Assembly: GCF_000243155.2 (NCBI RefSeq) | Contig: NC_018017.1 | Coordinates: forward strand, 2,232,001-2,296,000 | Length of the DNA stretch: 64,000 nucleotides | Direction: 5' to 3' | DNA from: Desulfitobacterium dehalogenans ATCC 51507 | Lineage (GTDB): Bacteria > Bacillota > Desulfitobacteriia > Desulfitobacteriales > Desulfitobacteriaceae | Shown here: positions 1-7,533 of the stretch, piece by piece | How the letters are laid out: every line of letters begins with the position of its first letter | Numbering within the stretch: the first letter of the stretch is position 1 | Notes under the pieces: generated by a model | Seen by the model: the letters and a program-made list of their open reading frames with translations, nothing else | The model's database searches: none | Told to the model about the DNA's origin: nothing | Made by a program: the position numbers and the translations under genes

Positions 1-222
1 GCTCATGTCCACGGCCAAGAGACTCCTGAGGGAATTCTCATTACGATTCCCCTTACCGCAACAGAGTTGGCAGGAATGTGCAGTTTAGCACGGGAATCCG
101 TAAGCCGCATATTAAGTGAACTGAAGGATTTAGGAATTCTCAAAATGGAGAAGAAACAAATAACTGTCAGCAATTTAGACCAGCTGAGAGGATGGATTCA
201 TGAACGCCAAAACTCCTTGTGA
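1..222 (+). CDS. Crp/Fnr-family transcriptional regulator, C-terminal part (5' end outside window)
   Basis: The frame is open from the first base and stops with TGA at 220-222, giving 73 residues. It contains a winged-helix DNA-binding end typical of the Crp/Fnr family: TELAGMCSLARESVSRILSE is the helix-turn-helix, with recognition helix around RESVSRILSEL, followed by a beta-wing (LGILKMEKKQITVSN). The effector-binding domain lies outside the window, so the ligand or Fe-S cluster cannot be judged. It converges on the neighbouring minus-strand ferredoxin-like gene with only 4 bp between the stops. Family assignment is firm; the target genes are unknown. Confidence 0.85.
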   Translation, partial: AHVHGQETPEGILITIPLTATELAGMCSLARESVSRILSELKDLGILKMEKKQITVSNLDQLRGWIHERQNSL

Positions 223-226
223 CTCT

Positions 227-823
227 TTATAGATTCTGTCGGCGGTCAAGAAAATGAGTGAGCCTTTCCAGCGGAAGGCCATTTTCTATATAGTCTTCAA
301 GGATGCGGCCGATTATACCGGGGAGTTCAGACGTCTGGAGCTTTTCCCGGGACAATCGTGCCAATTGTGGATGCCTTCCCAAACGCCCGCCAAGATGGAG
401 AGTCCAGCCCGATTCCCCGGGAAGTATTTTGCCTGTTTTACATGAGCGCACACAATCCCCGCAACCAATGCACTTACTTTCATCAAATTCCAGCCTTCCC
501 TGCCAAGACAGAGCACCTTCTTGACAGGAACGGCAGCAGGCTTGACAGCCCGTACACCTTGCCTCTGTGAACTTGGGCATAAGAAAGCCCGTTAGCCCTA
601 TATCTTTGATTTGGGGCTGAGAACAGGCGTTGGGACAACCGGCTATGCTTATCTTCGGCAAATGATGATAATGAATCACCGGAAACTTTTGGTTCAGATG
701 AGAAAACAAATCCATACTCTTTAGAATCTGCTCTAACTGTTGGTATAAAAAAGACCAATCCTGAGCAGATTTACTGCAATTTTTCCGACAATGTTCCAGA
801 ACAAAGCCAGGGTTATCGATCAT
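227..823 (-). CDS. Small siroheme-motif/ferredoxin protein, AsrC- or nitrite/sulfite-reductase-like
   Basis: The 198-residue protein carries a GCPNACSQP motif, the C-x3-C half of the siroheme/4Fe-4S site of nitrite/sulfite reductases. It is followed by two 4Fe-4S ferredoxin clusters (CTGCQACCRSC and CIGCGDCVRSC). A possible first cysteine pair lies in HCRKNC near residue 18. The N-terminal ferredoxin-like half-domain of full reductases is absent, so it resembles a shortened AsrC-type subunit or a maturation/electron-transfer relative rather than a complete enzyme. I start it at the ATG at 823 because GGAGGAGG lies 5-6 bases upstream; an in-frame ATG at 847 lacks a ribosome site. Substrate unknown. 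Confidence 0.7.
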   Translation of the reverse strand: MIDNPGFVLEHCRKNCSKSAQDWSFLYQQLEQILKSMDLFSHLNQKFPVIHYHHLPKISIAGCPNACSQPQIKDIGLTGFLMPKFTEARCTGCQACCRSCQEGALSWQGRLEFDESKCIGCGDCVRSCKTGKILPGESGWTLHLGGRLGRHPQLARLSREKLQTSELPGIIGRILEDYIENGLPLERLTHFLDRRQNL

Positions 824-926
824 TATGCCTCCTCCATTACTGCACATTTAAACTTATTGTACCATCCACAGGCTGTGGTTTTGTGTTTTGGGTCACACTT
901 CTTAAGTTCACAACAGCAAATAAAAA

Positions 927-947
927 ACATAGCCATGTGACTATGCT
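927..947 (-). terminator. Weak intrinsic terminator after the DMT exporter gene
   Basis: On the minus strand a short CATAG/CTATG hairpin is followed by a T-rich run (TTTTTTATTTG). It lies about 20 bases after the exporter stop. The stem is short, so confidence is low. Confidence 0.35.
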
Positions 948-967
948 TAAAGTATAATTTGGTGTTG

Positions 968-1885
968 CTAAGCCTTACCCGCTCCTGCGTGTTCGGGGAT
1001 ATGCCTACCTTTCCTCTCCGAAATCAATAATCCTGCTAACGTAAGTACAATCCCAAATACTGAGGCTCCGGTAATTCTTTCACGAAGCACAATAACGGCA
1101 GTAATAACGGTTATGACGGGAACCATATAAATATAAACGCTGGTTTTCACTGCACCCAATAGTTTAACCGCGGAGTTCCATGTTACAAAGCAAAGCGCCG
1201 ATGCCCCCAACCCTAAAAACAGGATATTGAATAGGTTAGTCGGTCGTGTTAGTTCAGTTATGTCTGGCTTGAACCCAAATATGATTAAAGCGGGTATCAT
1301 AAACACCAACCCATAGAAGAAAATTCTCCGTGTTGCCTGAATGGTGTTGTATTGAAACCCGCTTATTTTCTTTGTCAGAACAGAATAGGCGGCCCATACC
1401 ACGGCAGCTAAAACGCCCAGTATATCTCCCAACGGATTCAGTTGCAGGTTGTTGCCTCCGTTAAAGCTGATGAGGATAATTCCGACAACCGCAACGCTAA
1501 AACCCATAAAAAACCGCACTCTCAATTTCTCGGTATCTAAAAACAGATGAGCAAATATGGCGGTAAAAAACGGCGAAATTGAGACAATTACCCCTACATT
1601 GGATGCGAAGGTATAAGTCAGTGCCATATTTTCAAGCAAGAAATACAGTGTAACCCCACATAAACCAGCGGCGGCGAAATATAAATCCTGTGTTCTTTCC
1701 CTGATCTTGAGCCTGTGAGGATAAGCGAGAAGCAAGACAAGAAAACCAATCGCAAACCTTAAAAACAGTATTACAATGGGTGTAATTGATTCTAAAAGCA
1801 ACTTGGTGGATATGAACGTTGTACCCCAAATAAAAATCGTAATCAATGCCAACAAATGTCCTTGAACCTCTTTTTTTGTGTCCAT
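968..1885 (-). CDS. EamA/DMT-superfamily transporter
   Basis: About 305 residues with roughly ten hydrophobic membrane segments arranged as two repeated five-helix halves, the fold of EamA (DUF6) drug/metabolite exporters. The first half starts LLALITIFIWGTTFISTKLL and the second begins near GDILGVLAAVVWAAYSVLTK; the conserved WG and WAAYSV positions are visible. I use the ATG at 1885, preceded by GGAAAGG; the in-frame ATG at 1900 has no ribosome site. It lies directly downstream of an AraC-type regulator (stop at 1909, same strand), so the two are probably co-transcribed and the regulator may respond to the exported compound. Substrate unknown. Confidence 0.85.
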   Translation of the reverse strand: MDTKKEVQGHLLALITIFIWGTTFISTKLLLESITPIVILFLRFAIGFLVLLLAYPHRLKIRERTQDLYFAAAGLCGVTLYFLLENMALTYTFASNVGVIVSISPFFTAIFAHLFLDTEKLRVRFFMGFSVAVVGIILISFNGGNNLQLNPLGDILGVLAAVVWAAYSVLTKKISGFQYNTIQATRRIFFYGLVFMIPALIIFGFKPDITELTRPTNLFNILFLGLGASALCFVTWNSAVKLLGAVKTSVYIYMVPVITVITAVIVLRERITGASVFGIVLTLAGLLISERKGRHIPEHAGAGKA

Positions 1886-1908
1886 GAAAACCCTTTCCAT
1901 TCAAAAAA

Positions 1909-2733
1909 TCAGCTTTGAGAATCCTTAAAAATGCTCATATATTGTTTTGGGGTTAGCCCTATAAACTTTTTGAAAAAGTTAGAAAAATGGCTTTGATCGG
2001 TAAACCCGGTCGATAGCGCCACGTTAATTGGCAACATCCCCTTCTCCAGCATTTTCTTTGCTTTATCAATCCGTATCGTTTCCAAATAGCTATAGGGGGA
2101 GATGCCTTTTTGCTTTGTGAAGGAACGAAGCAGATAGTATTTACTCAGCCCAGTCAAATTGCATAAGTCAGCCAGGGTGATAGTTTCCATGTAATGCTTT
2201 TCCAAGAATTCACAGATAGCCCTTGTTTCCGTGCTTAGTTTTATATTTTCTGCCGGTACTGTCTGCTCTGTATACTCTTCTATTAGCTGCTCTAAAAGGA
2301 AGAAAAATAGTTCCTCTTTCCTGAAATCTTTTTCTTCCTCCATAAGCATTTGGTGCAGCTCCCGGAGTATAGAAACCAATTCGCTATGAAAAACGACTTG
2401 AGTGGTAAAATAGGGCAAATACTCTTTCCCTGTTATTTCCAAGACCGCCTTACTCATAATTTCCGGCTGGATATTGATACAGCGATAATCCAATGTTTTG
2501 CCATCAATTTGTTCGCACGTATGATTGTCGCGGGGATTGAAGATCAGAAGATCACCCGGCTCAATGGTATATTCCTTATTTTTGCAGGATAAAAACCTCT
2601 GACCTTTTTCAATAAACCCAATCACATAATACTCATGAAAATGGTTGGGAAACTTCTGCATAATCCCTTGAAAATGATAGGCTTCAACTTTCAATTCAGC
2701 GTCATATTTTACGATTCTCATTTCCTGTTTCAT
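1909..2733 (-). CDS. AraC-family transcriptional regulator with N-terminal cupin domain
   Basis: The 274-residue protein has an N-terminal cupin-type sensing domain (HEYYVIGFIEKG and EPGDLLIFNPRDNHTCEQ, about residues 30-80). The C-terminal AraC double helix-turn-helix runs from about 170 to 270 (LADLCNLTGLSKYYLLRSF, then the signature SHFSNFFKKFIGLTPKQY). The start ATG follows AAAGGAGG by nine bases. It heads a probable two-gene unit with the DMT exporter 23 bases downstream. One-component regulators of this layout usually activate adjacent transport genes when a small ligand binds the cupin. Ligand unknown. Confidence 0.9.
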   Translation of the reverse strand: MKQEMRIVKYDAELKVEAYHFQGIMQKFPNHFHEYYVIGFIEKGQRFLSCKNKEYTIEPGDLLIFNPRDNHTCEQIDGKTLDYRCINIQPEIMSKAVLEITGKEYLPYFTTQVVFHSELVSILRELHQMLMEEEKDFRKEELFFFLLEQLIEEYTEQTVPAENIKLSTETRAICEFLEKHYMETITLADLCNLTGLSKYYLLRSFTKQKGISPYSYLETIRIDKAKKMLEKGMLPINVALSTGFTDQSHFSNFFKKFIGLTPKQYMSIFKDSQS

Positions 2734-2824
2734 AAAACTTATCCTCCTTTCTCAGTTATCTGATATTTAGTGTACCACAGGCGGCAATGGCGTTCTTGTA
2801 TGATATTGCTCTAAATGAACGCCG

Positions 2825-2873
2825 AAAACAAAAGCCGGGCTCCCACCAACTCTATGGAGGGAATCCGGCTTTT
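2825..2873 (-). terminator. Intrinsic terminator of the peptidase operon
   Basis: AAAGCCGG (2831-2838) pairs with CCGGCTTT (2865-2872), with a CTCC/GGAG inner stem. On the minus strand it is followed by TTTTGTTTT. It lies 26 bases beyond the last M42 peptidase stop. Confidence 0.85.
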
Positions 2874-2898
2874 ACGCTCTTTATGATGATGGTTAGGC

Positions 2899-3909
2899 TT
2901 ACAATTCAGCAGGTCCTTCCAGGAGAGCCAGAAGCAATTGTGCAGCTCCCTCAATATCCCCTTGATCCACAGTTTCCGAGGGACTATGGATATAGCGGGT
3001 GGGAATGGACACGACCCCGGAAGGGATTCCTCCCTTGGTCAGATGGATAGCCCCGGAATCTGTACCGCCATATTCTAGAACCTCCCATTGATAAGGAATA
3101 TGATTCTGTTCAGCGGTTTGAGCCATCCACGACTTAATCTTGGGGTGGGTAATCATAGAACGGTCAAATACTTTAATCGCTGCACCATATCCCAGCTTCA
3201 CATCCATAGGGTGGGACTTGGGGGTGTCCCCCGTTCCGGTAACATCCACAGCAAGGGCTAAATCGGGTTCCAGGGCAAAGGCCGCGGTTTGAGCACCACG
3301 AACCCCCACCTCTTCCTGTACTGTAAAGACAAAATACACTTCATGCAGAGTTTGGAGACGTTTCAGCACTTCGATAGCGATAAAGCATCCCACCCTGTCA
3401 TCCAGAGCTTTTGAGGTAAGGCGCTTTTCTTGTTTGTGGAAGCGTCCCACAAAGACAGCGCTTTCTCCTACCTGAACCTTAGCTTTACTTTCCTCAAAGG
3501 ATGCGGATCCGATATCGATATAGAGCTTATTCAGCTTTAAATCGCTTGGTTTTTCAAGTTTTTCTACCCCGATGGTTCCAATGACTCCATTTTGAAACTC
3601 AACCCGGCGGTGAGGTAACCCCTGAATTGAGACACCGCCAATAGGGGCAAAACGCAAAAAACCCTTCTCATCAATATGAGTGATCATCACCCCGATTTCA
3701 TCGGCATGGGCTGCAATCATAATTTTTTTGCCTGTTCCCCGACGTACTGCAATAAGGTTTCCCAAGGCATCCGTGTTTATTTCATCACAGTAGGGACGAA
3801 TTTCTTCAGCAATAAGGGATGTCACTCTTCCTTCAACACCCGATGGACCAAAGCATTGGGTTAATCGCTCCAAAAGTGTATAATCCAAAGGTTTGTGATC
3901 GTATGGCAT
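2899..3909 (-). CDS. M42-family metallo-aminopeptidase (copy 1 of 3)
   Basis: The 336-residue cytoplasmic aminopeptidase belongs to the M42/glutamyl-aminopeptidase (FrvX/YsdC-like) group, which builds large tetrahedral complexes that trim short peptides. Two-metal-site residues are visible: H in AAHADEIG, D in KALDDRVGC, the catalytic/metal EE of VQEEVGVRGA, D in AVDVTG, and H in RYIHSPSE. The substrate loop YGGTDSGAIHLTKGG is conserved. The start follows AAAGGAGG. It is the last gene of a four-gene peptidase operon and is followed by a terminator. All three M42 copies keep the metal ligands, so all are probably active; substrate specificity cannot be read. Confidence 0.93.
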   Translation of the reverse strand: MPYDHKPLDYTLLERLTQCFGPSGVEGRVTSLIAEEIRPYCDEINTDALGNLIAVRRGTGKKIMIAAHADEIGVMITHIDEKGFLRFAPIGGVSIQGLPHRRVEFQNGVIGTIGVEKLEKPSDLKLNKLYIDIGSASFEESKAKVQVGESAVFVGRFHKQEKRLTSKALDDRVGCFIAIEVLKRLQTLHEVYFVFTVQEEVGVRGAQTAAFALEPDLALAVDVTGTGDTPKSHPMDVKLGYGAAIKVFDRSMITHPKIKSWMAQTAEQNHIPYQWEVLEYGGTDSGAIHLTKGGIPSGVVSIPTRYIHSPSETVDQGDIEGAAQLLLALLEGPAEL

Positions 3910-3945
3910 GGAATGTCCTCCTTTTAATTCCTTCAGGGACTGGGT

Positions 3946-4965
3946 TCAATGGAAAGAAAACTCGTGAGGAATAGCCTTTAAGATACCGTCCACTAAACCC
4001 AGGGCATTCTCAATATCCTTTTCGGCCAAGACAGAAACTGTGGAGTGAATATACCGGCAGGGAATGCTGATGGCGATGGTGGGAATACCTTCACGGGTCA
4101 GATGAATTCTTCCAGCATCATTTCCCCCGCTATGCCCTCTGCGCAATTGATAAGGAATGCCCATCTTTTCTGCAAGGTCGATCACTTGCCGGAGAAGTTG
4201 CGGCCGATATAAAGTGGAGCTATCCATGATGGAGAGTGCGGGACCTTTTCCCGGTTCTGTAACCCACTCCCCTTCTTCTACTTCCATCATATGGGCAGAT
4301 ACAGTTCCTTCAAGAACAATAGCAAAATCCGGCTGGACATGGTAAGCAGCTACTGTTGCCCCCCGGAGCCCTACTTCTTCTTGTACAGTGAAAGCGCCGA
4401 CGAGATTAATGGAATAATCTCTTCTTAATAGTTCGGCAAGTATGGCGCAGCCTACACGATCATCAAAGGCTTTGCCCTTTAGATATCCTTGGCCCAGGGT
4501 TTCTGTCTCCGTAAAAAAATAGGCATAATCCCCTATCTTTACATGTTTTTCTGCTTCTTCTTTAGATTTGGCACCGATGTCAATATACAGTTGCTCGATT
4601 TTCAAGGCTTGCTCCCGCTCTTTGGGTTTCTGCAGGTGAATTGCTTTGGCACCGATAACACCCATCAAGGCGTTAATCTTTAGGGGCTTAGAGAGCAATA
4701 TCCGTGGATCGATACCGCCAACGGGTTGAAACTTAAGGAATCCATCACTGGTGATGGAGGTCACCATTAGAGCTACTTCATCCATATGGGCAGCTATCAT
4801 CACCTTGGGACCTGAAATCTGGGGATTCTTTTGGACGATGAGGTTGCCCATTTTGTCTATACTCGCAGAATGCACGAAAGGTTCTAATTCCGTGGCAAGG
4901 GTACGGCGGATTTCCTTTTCATCTCCCGAGGTACCATTGAGTTCTGATAATGTCTTTAGTAGCAT
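3946..4965 (-). CDS. M42-family metallo-aminopeptidase (copy 2 of 3)
   Basis: The 339-residue paralogue of the flanking genes has its metal ligands in AAHMDEVAL, KAFDDRVGC, VQEEVGLRGA, VLEGT (E replacing the D of the other two copies) and RYIHSTVS. The D-to-E change at the fourth ligand is common within M42. Its start overlaps the end of copy 3 by ten bases, with TGGAGGGA upstream, so translation is probably coupled. It acts on short peptides in the cytoplasm. The protein differs clearly from copies 1 and 3, so the duplications are old rather than recent. Confidence 0.93.
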   Translation of the reverse strand: MLLKTLSELNGTSGDEKEIRRTLATELEPFVHSASIDKMGNLIVQKNPQISGPKVMIAAHMDEVALMVTSITSDGFLKFQPVGGIDPRILLSKPLKINALMGVIGAKAIHLQKPKEREQALKIEQLYIDIGAKSKEEAEKHVKIGDYAYFFTETETLGQGYLKGKAFDDRVGCAILAELLRRDYSINLVGAFTVQEEVGLRGATVAAYHVQPDFAIVLEGTVSAHMMEVEEGEWVTEPGKGPALSIMDSSTLYRPQLLRQVIDLAEKMGIPYQLRRGHSGGNDAGRIHLTREGIPTIAISIPCRYIHSTVSVLAEKDIENALGLVDGILKAIPHEFSFH

Positions 4966-6017
4966 ATTCTTCCCTCCAAGTCTTCAGGAAGTCCGGCAAT
5001 AAAATAGGCCAGCAGTTTTCCGGTAAGGATCACATCCTGCATATCTATAGTTTCTACGGAGGTATGCATATAGCGTAAAGGTATGGACACTAAGCCCGTA
5101 GGTACACCGGCTTGAGCCACCTGAATAGCCCAGGCATCCGTGCCGCTGCGACCTGGAACAGGTAATATCTGATAGGGAATACGAGCTTCTTTTGCTGCCT
5201 TAAGCAATTCTTCATAGACTAAAGGATGGATATTAGGACCTAAGGCAATAGCTGGCCCTTTCCCTAACTCTCTTTCCACTTGTCCCTTGGTATCCGGTGT
5301 GCTGGCATGAGTTGCATCGATAGCAATGGCCAAATCCGGATTTAAGGTATAAGCACCGGTGGTTGCCCCCCTGTACCCAAGTTCTTCCTGAATCGTGCTG
5401 ACCGCAATGACATCATGAACATGTTGCAGTCTTTGCAATTCTTCCAGACATATTTTCATGACGACCACTCCTGCTCGGTCATCAAAGGATTTACCGGCTA
5501 GGACATGATTCAGCAATTCCAAGGTTTTCCGCCGTAGGGTGATGATATCTCCTACCTGAATGACCTCTTTGATCTGCTCAGAGGGCATTCCCACATCTAT
5601 TCCCATCTGTTCAATTTTTACTGCTTTTTCTTCATCCGTGGTCATTAAATGAGGTGGAATGGAGCCTATGACCCCAAGAATAGGTTTCCTGCCATGTATG
5701 ATAACCTCTTGAGAAAGCAGGGTGCGCTGGTCCACTCCCCCCACTGCGGTAAAACGAATGAATCCGCTTGGCTCGATCCCTTTTACCATGAGGCCTATTT
5801 CATCCATATGGGCTGCCAGCATAATTTTATATCGTCCCTGAGTCCCCTTTTTATGAGCATAAATATTACCCAAGGAATCCTGGCGGACGTGGTCGGCTAA
5901 AGGAGTGAATGATTCCAGAACTAAAGGAGCCAGACTTTGTTCATATCCTGATACACCGGAATTTTCCGAGAGTTGTTTTAAAAAATTCTTCGCGCTGGAT
6001 AATTGCGCGTTATTCAA
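4956..6017 (-). CDS. M42-family metallo-aminopeptidase (copy 3 of 3), TTG start
   Basis: The 353-residue M42 peptidase has metal-site motifs AAHMDEIGLM, KSFDDRAGV, IQEELGYRGA, AIDATH and RYMHTSVE, plus the GRSGTDAWAI loop. I place the start at TTG 6017, preceded by GGAAGGAGG with nine-base spacing, 35 bases after the dipeptidase stop. An upstream in-frame ATG at 6098 would overlap the dipeptidase gene by 46 bases, add an unrelated N-terminus and lack a ribosome site. It is the second gene of the peptidase operon and overlaps the next gene by ten bases. Function: cytoplasmic trimming of oligopeptides. Confidence 0.92.
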   Translation of the reverse strand: MNNAQLSSAKNFLKQLSENSGVSGYEQSLAPLVLESFTPLADHVRQDSLGNIYAHKKGTQGRYKIMLAAHMDEIGLMVKGIEPSGFIRFTAVGGVDQRTLLSQEVIIHGRKPILGVIGSIPPHLMTTDEEKAVKIEQMGIDVGMPSEQIKEVIQVGDIITLRRKTLELLNHVLAGKSFDDRAGVVVMKICLEELQRLQHVHDVIAVSTIQEELGYRGATTGAYTLNPDLAIAIDATHASTPDTKGQVERELGKGPAIALGPNIHPLVYEELLKAAKEARIPYQILPVPGRSGTDAWAIQVAQAGVPTGLVSIPLRYMHTSVETIDMQDVILTGKLLAYFIAGLPEDLEGRICY

Positions 6018-6052
6018 TAGACTCAGCCTCCTTCCAGCTTCGTGTTGTAAGT

Positions 6053-7450
6053 TTAAGCTCCTGCCAGATTCAAAATCGCTTGAGCATAGACCTTGCATGC
6101 CAGGATTAGACTGTCAATAGCCATATATTCATCCGGACAATGAATGACCTCCGGTTCCCCTGGAAGTAAGGGGCCAAAAGCTACTCCTTGGGGTAATACC
6201 TTAGCATAAGTTCCCCCTCCAATAGCAAAGGCATAAGCTTCAAGGCCTGTCACATCGGAATAAGCCTTTAAAAGAGACTTTACCAAAGGGCTATCCTTCG
6301 GAACATGGTGGGCCTTCTGATGGCTCAGGGTTAGCATTTGTAGCCCGATCTCCTGCCCACATGCTGCAACCGGCTTGAGGATCTGATCTTCCTTAATGGT
6401 TACAGGATATCTTACATCTATAACAAAGCGAATATGTCGGGCGGAAAGATCCATAATGCCTAAATTTAAACTTAGTTTTCCTGAGGGTTCATCAGCAAAA
6501 GCAACATTAAAGCCTTCCCCAAAATATCCCTTTCCCGGCCTGTTATTTAACCAGTGAATGAGTTCAGCCTCCTCTTGGCTCAGATCCAGGCTTGCGAGGA
6601 ATTGAAGAGCATGGAGTACGGCATTCTTACCCTTTTGCGGGAGGCTGCCATGAGCCCCCACTCCCTTAAACATAAGGATCAGTCCATCCTCTCCTGAAGA
6701 TGTCTCTAGTTTTCCCGTGACTCCCTCCGGGAAAGTGTAATGGGAAAGCTTCTGCGAAAGATCTTCCCGAGTAAACCCATTAAGAACAACCCTGCAGGAA
6801 TCGGGAACCACGTTGGCCCGTTCCCCTCCCTGGATTTCCCTGAGATGGGGTAATGGATTGAATTGTTTGCTGAATTCCAGGTGGAGGATACCTTTCTCAG
6901 CGTGTATCAAAGGAAATTCAGCATCCGGAGCAAACCCTATGACAGGTATATCTTCTTTCTGCTTGTAATAATCCATATCTTCCCAGCCAGATTCTTCATC
7001 CGTACCGAGAATCAGGCGTACTTTCTTATTCAGTGGGATTTTGGCATCTTTAATGGCTTTCATGGCGAAGAGAGCTGCCAGAGTAGGTCCTTTATCGTCA
7101 ATTGCTCCCCGACCATATATTCGACCATTCATAACAGCTCCGCTATAAGGAGGGACAGACCAGCCATCCCCCTCTGGAACCACGTCCAAATGCCCTAGGA
7201 TGCCCAGAAGTTCCCCGGCACCCATCTCTATCTGACCGGCATATCCATCAATATTTTTGACATCAAATCCTAAACTTTCGCCGAGGCTCAAGGTCCACTC
7301 CAAACAATCCCTGATCCCGGGCCCGAAGGGAGCCCCTGGGGAAGCATGGTCCATATCTTTGACACTTTTGAATTGGATGCAGTCCTGGACTGCTTTGATC
7401 AGTTCATCTTTAAGACCGTCAATTTGTTGGTTAAGAATTTCAAGGTTCAT
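6053..7450 (-). CDS. pepV: Xaa-His/PepV-like dipeptidase, M20 family
   Basis: The 465-residue M20 metallodipeptidase resembles PepV, which cleaves dipeptides with an unblocked N-terminus. The first metal histidine is in LGHLDVVPEGDGW, the bridging aspartate in GRGAIDDKGP, and the catalytic glutamate in GTDEESGWEDM. The central lid domain and the C-terminal GGGTYAK segment are present. I start at ATG 7450, with GGAGG eight bases upstream; an in-frame GTG at 7465 lies on top of the ribosome site. It heads the operon with three M42 aminopeptidases: endpeptides would be trimmed by M42 enzymes and the dipeptides finished by PepV. Confidence 0.92.
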   Translation of the reverse strand: MNLEILNQQIDGLKDELIKAVQDCIQFKSVKDMDHASPGAPFGPGIRDCLEWTLSLGESLGFDVKNIDGYAGQIEMGAGELLGILGHLDVVPEGDGWSVPPYSGAVMNGRIYGRGAIDDKGPTLAALFAMKAIKDAKIPLNKKVRLILGTDEESGWEDMDYYKQKEDIPVIGFAPDAEFPLIHAEKGILHLEFSKQFNPLPHLREIQGGERANVVPDSCRVVLNGFTREDLSQKLSHYTFPEGVTGKLETSSGEDGLILMFKGVGAHGSLPQKGKNAVLHALQFLASLDLSQEEAELIHWLNNRPGKGYFGEGFNVAFADEPSGKLSLNLGIMDLSARHIRFVIDVRYPVTIKEDQILKPVAACGQEIGLQMLTLSHQKAHHVPKDSPLVKSLLKAYSDVTGLEAYAFAIGGGTYAKVLPQGVAFGPLLPGEPEVIHCPDEYMAIDSLILACKVYAQAILNLAGA

Positions 7451-7533
7451 ATAATTTTCCTCCACTTCGTTGGATCATACAACTTATGTCTTGTTATAGG
7501 ATGCCCCTTTTAACAAAGAAATTATAGTAAGGT

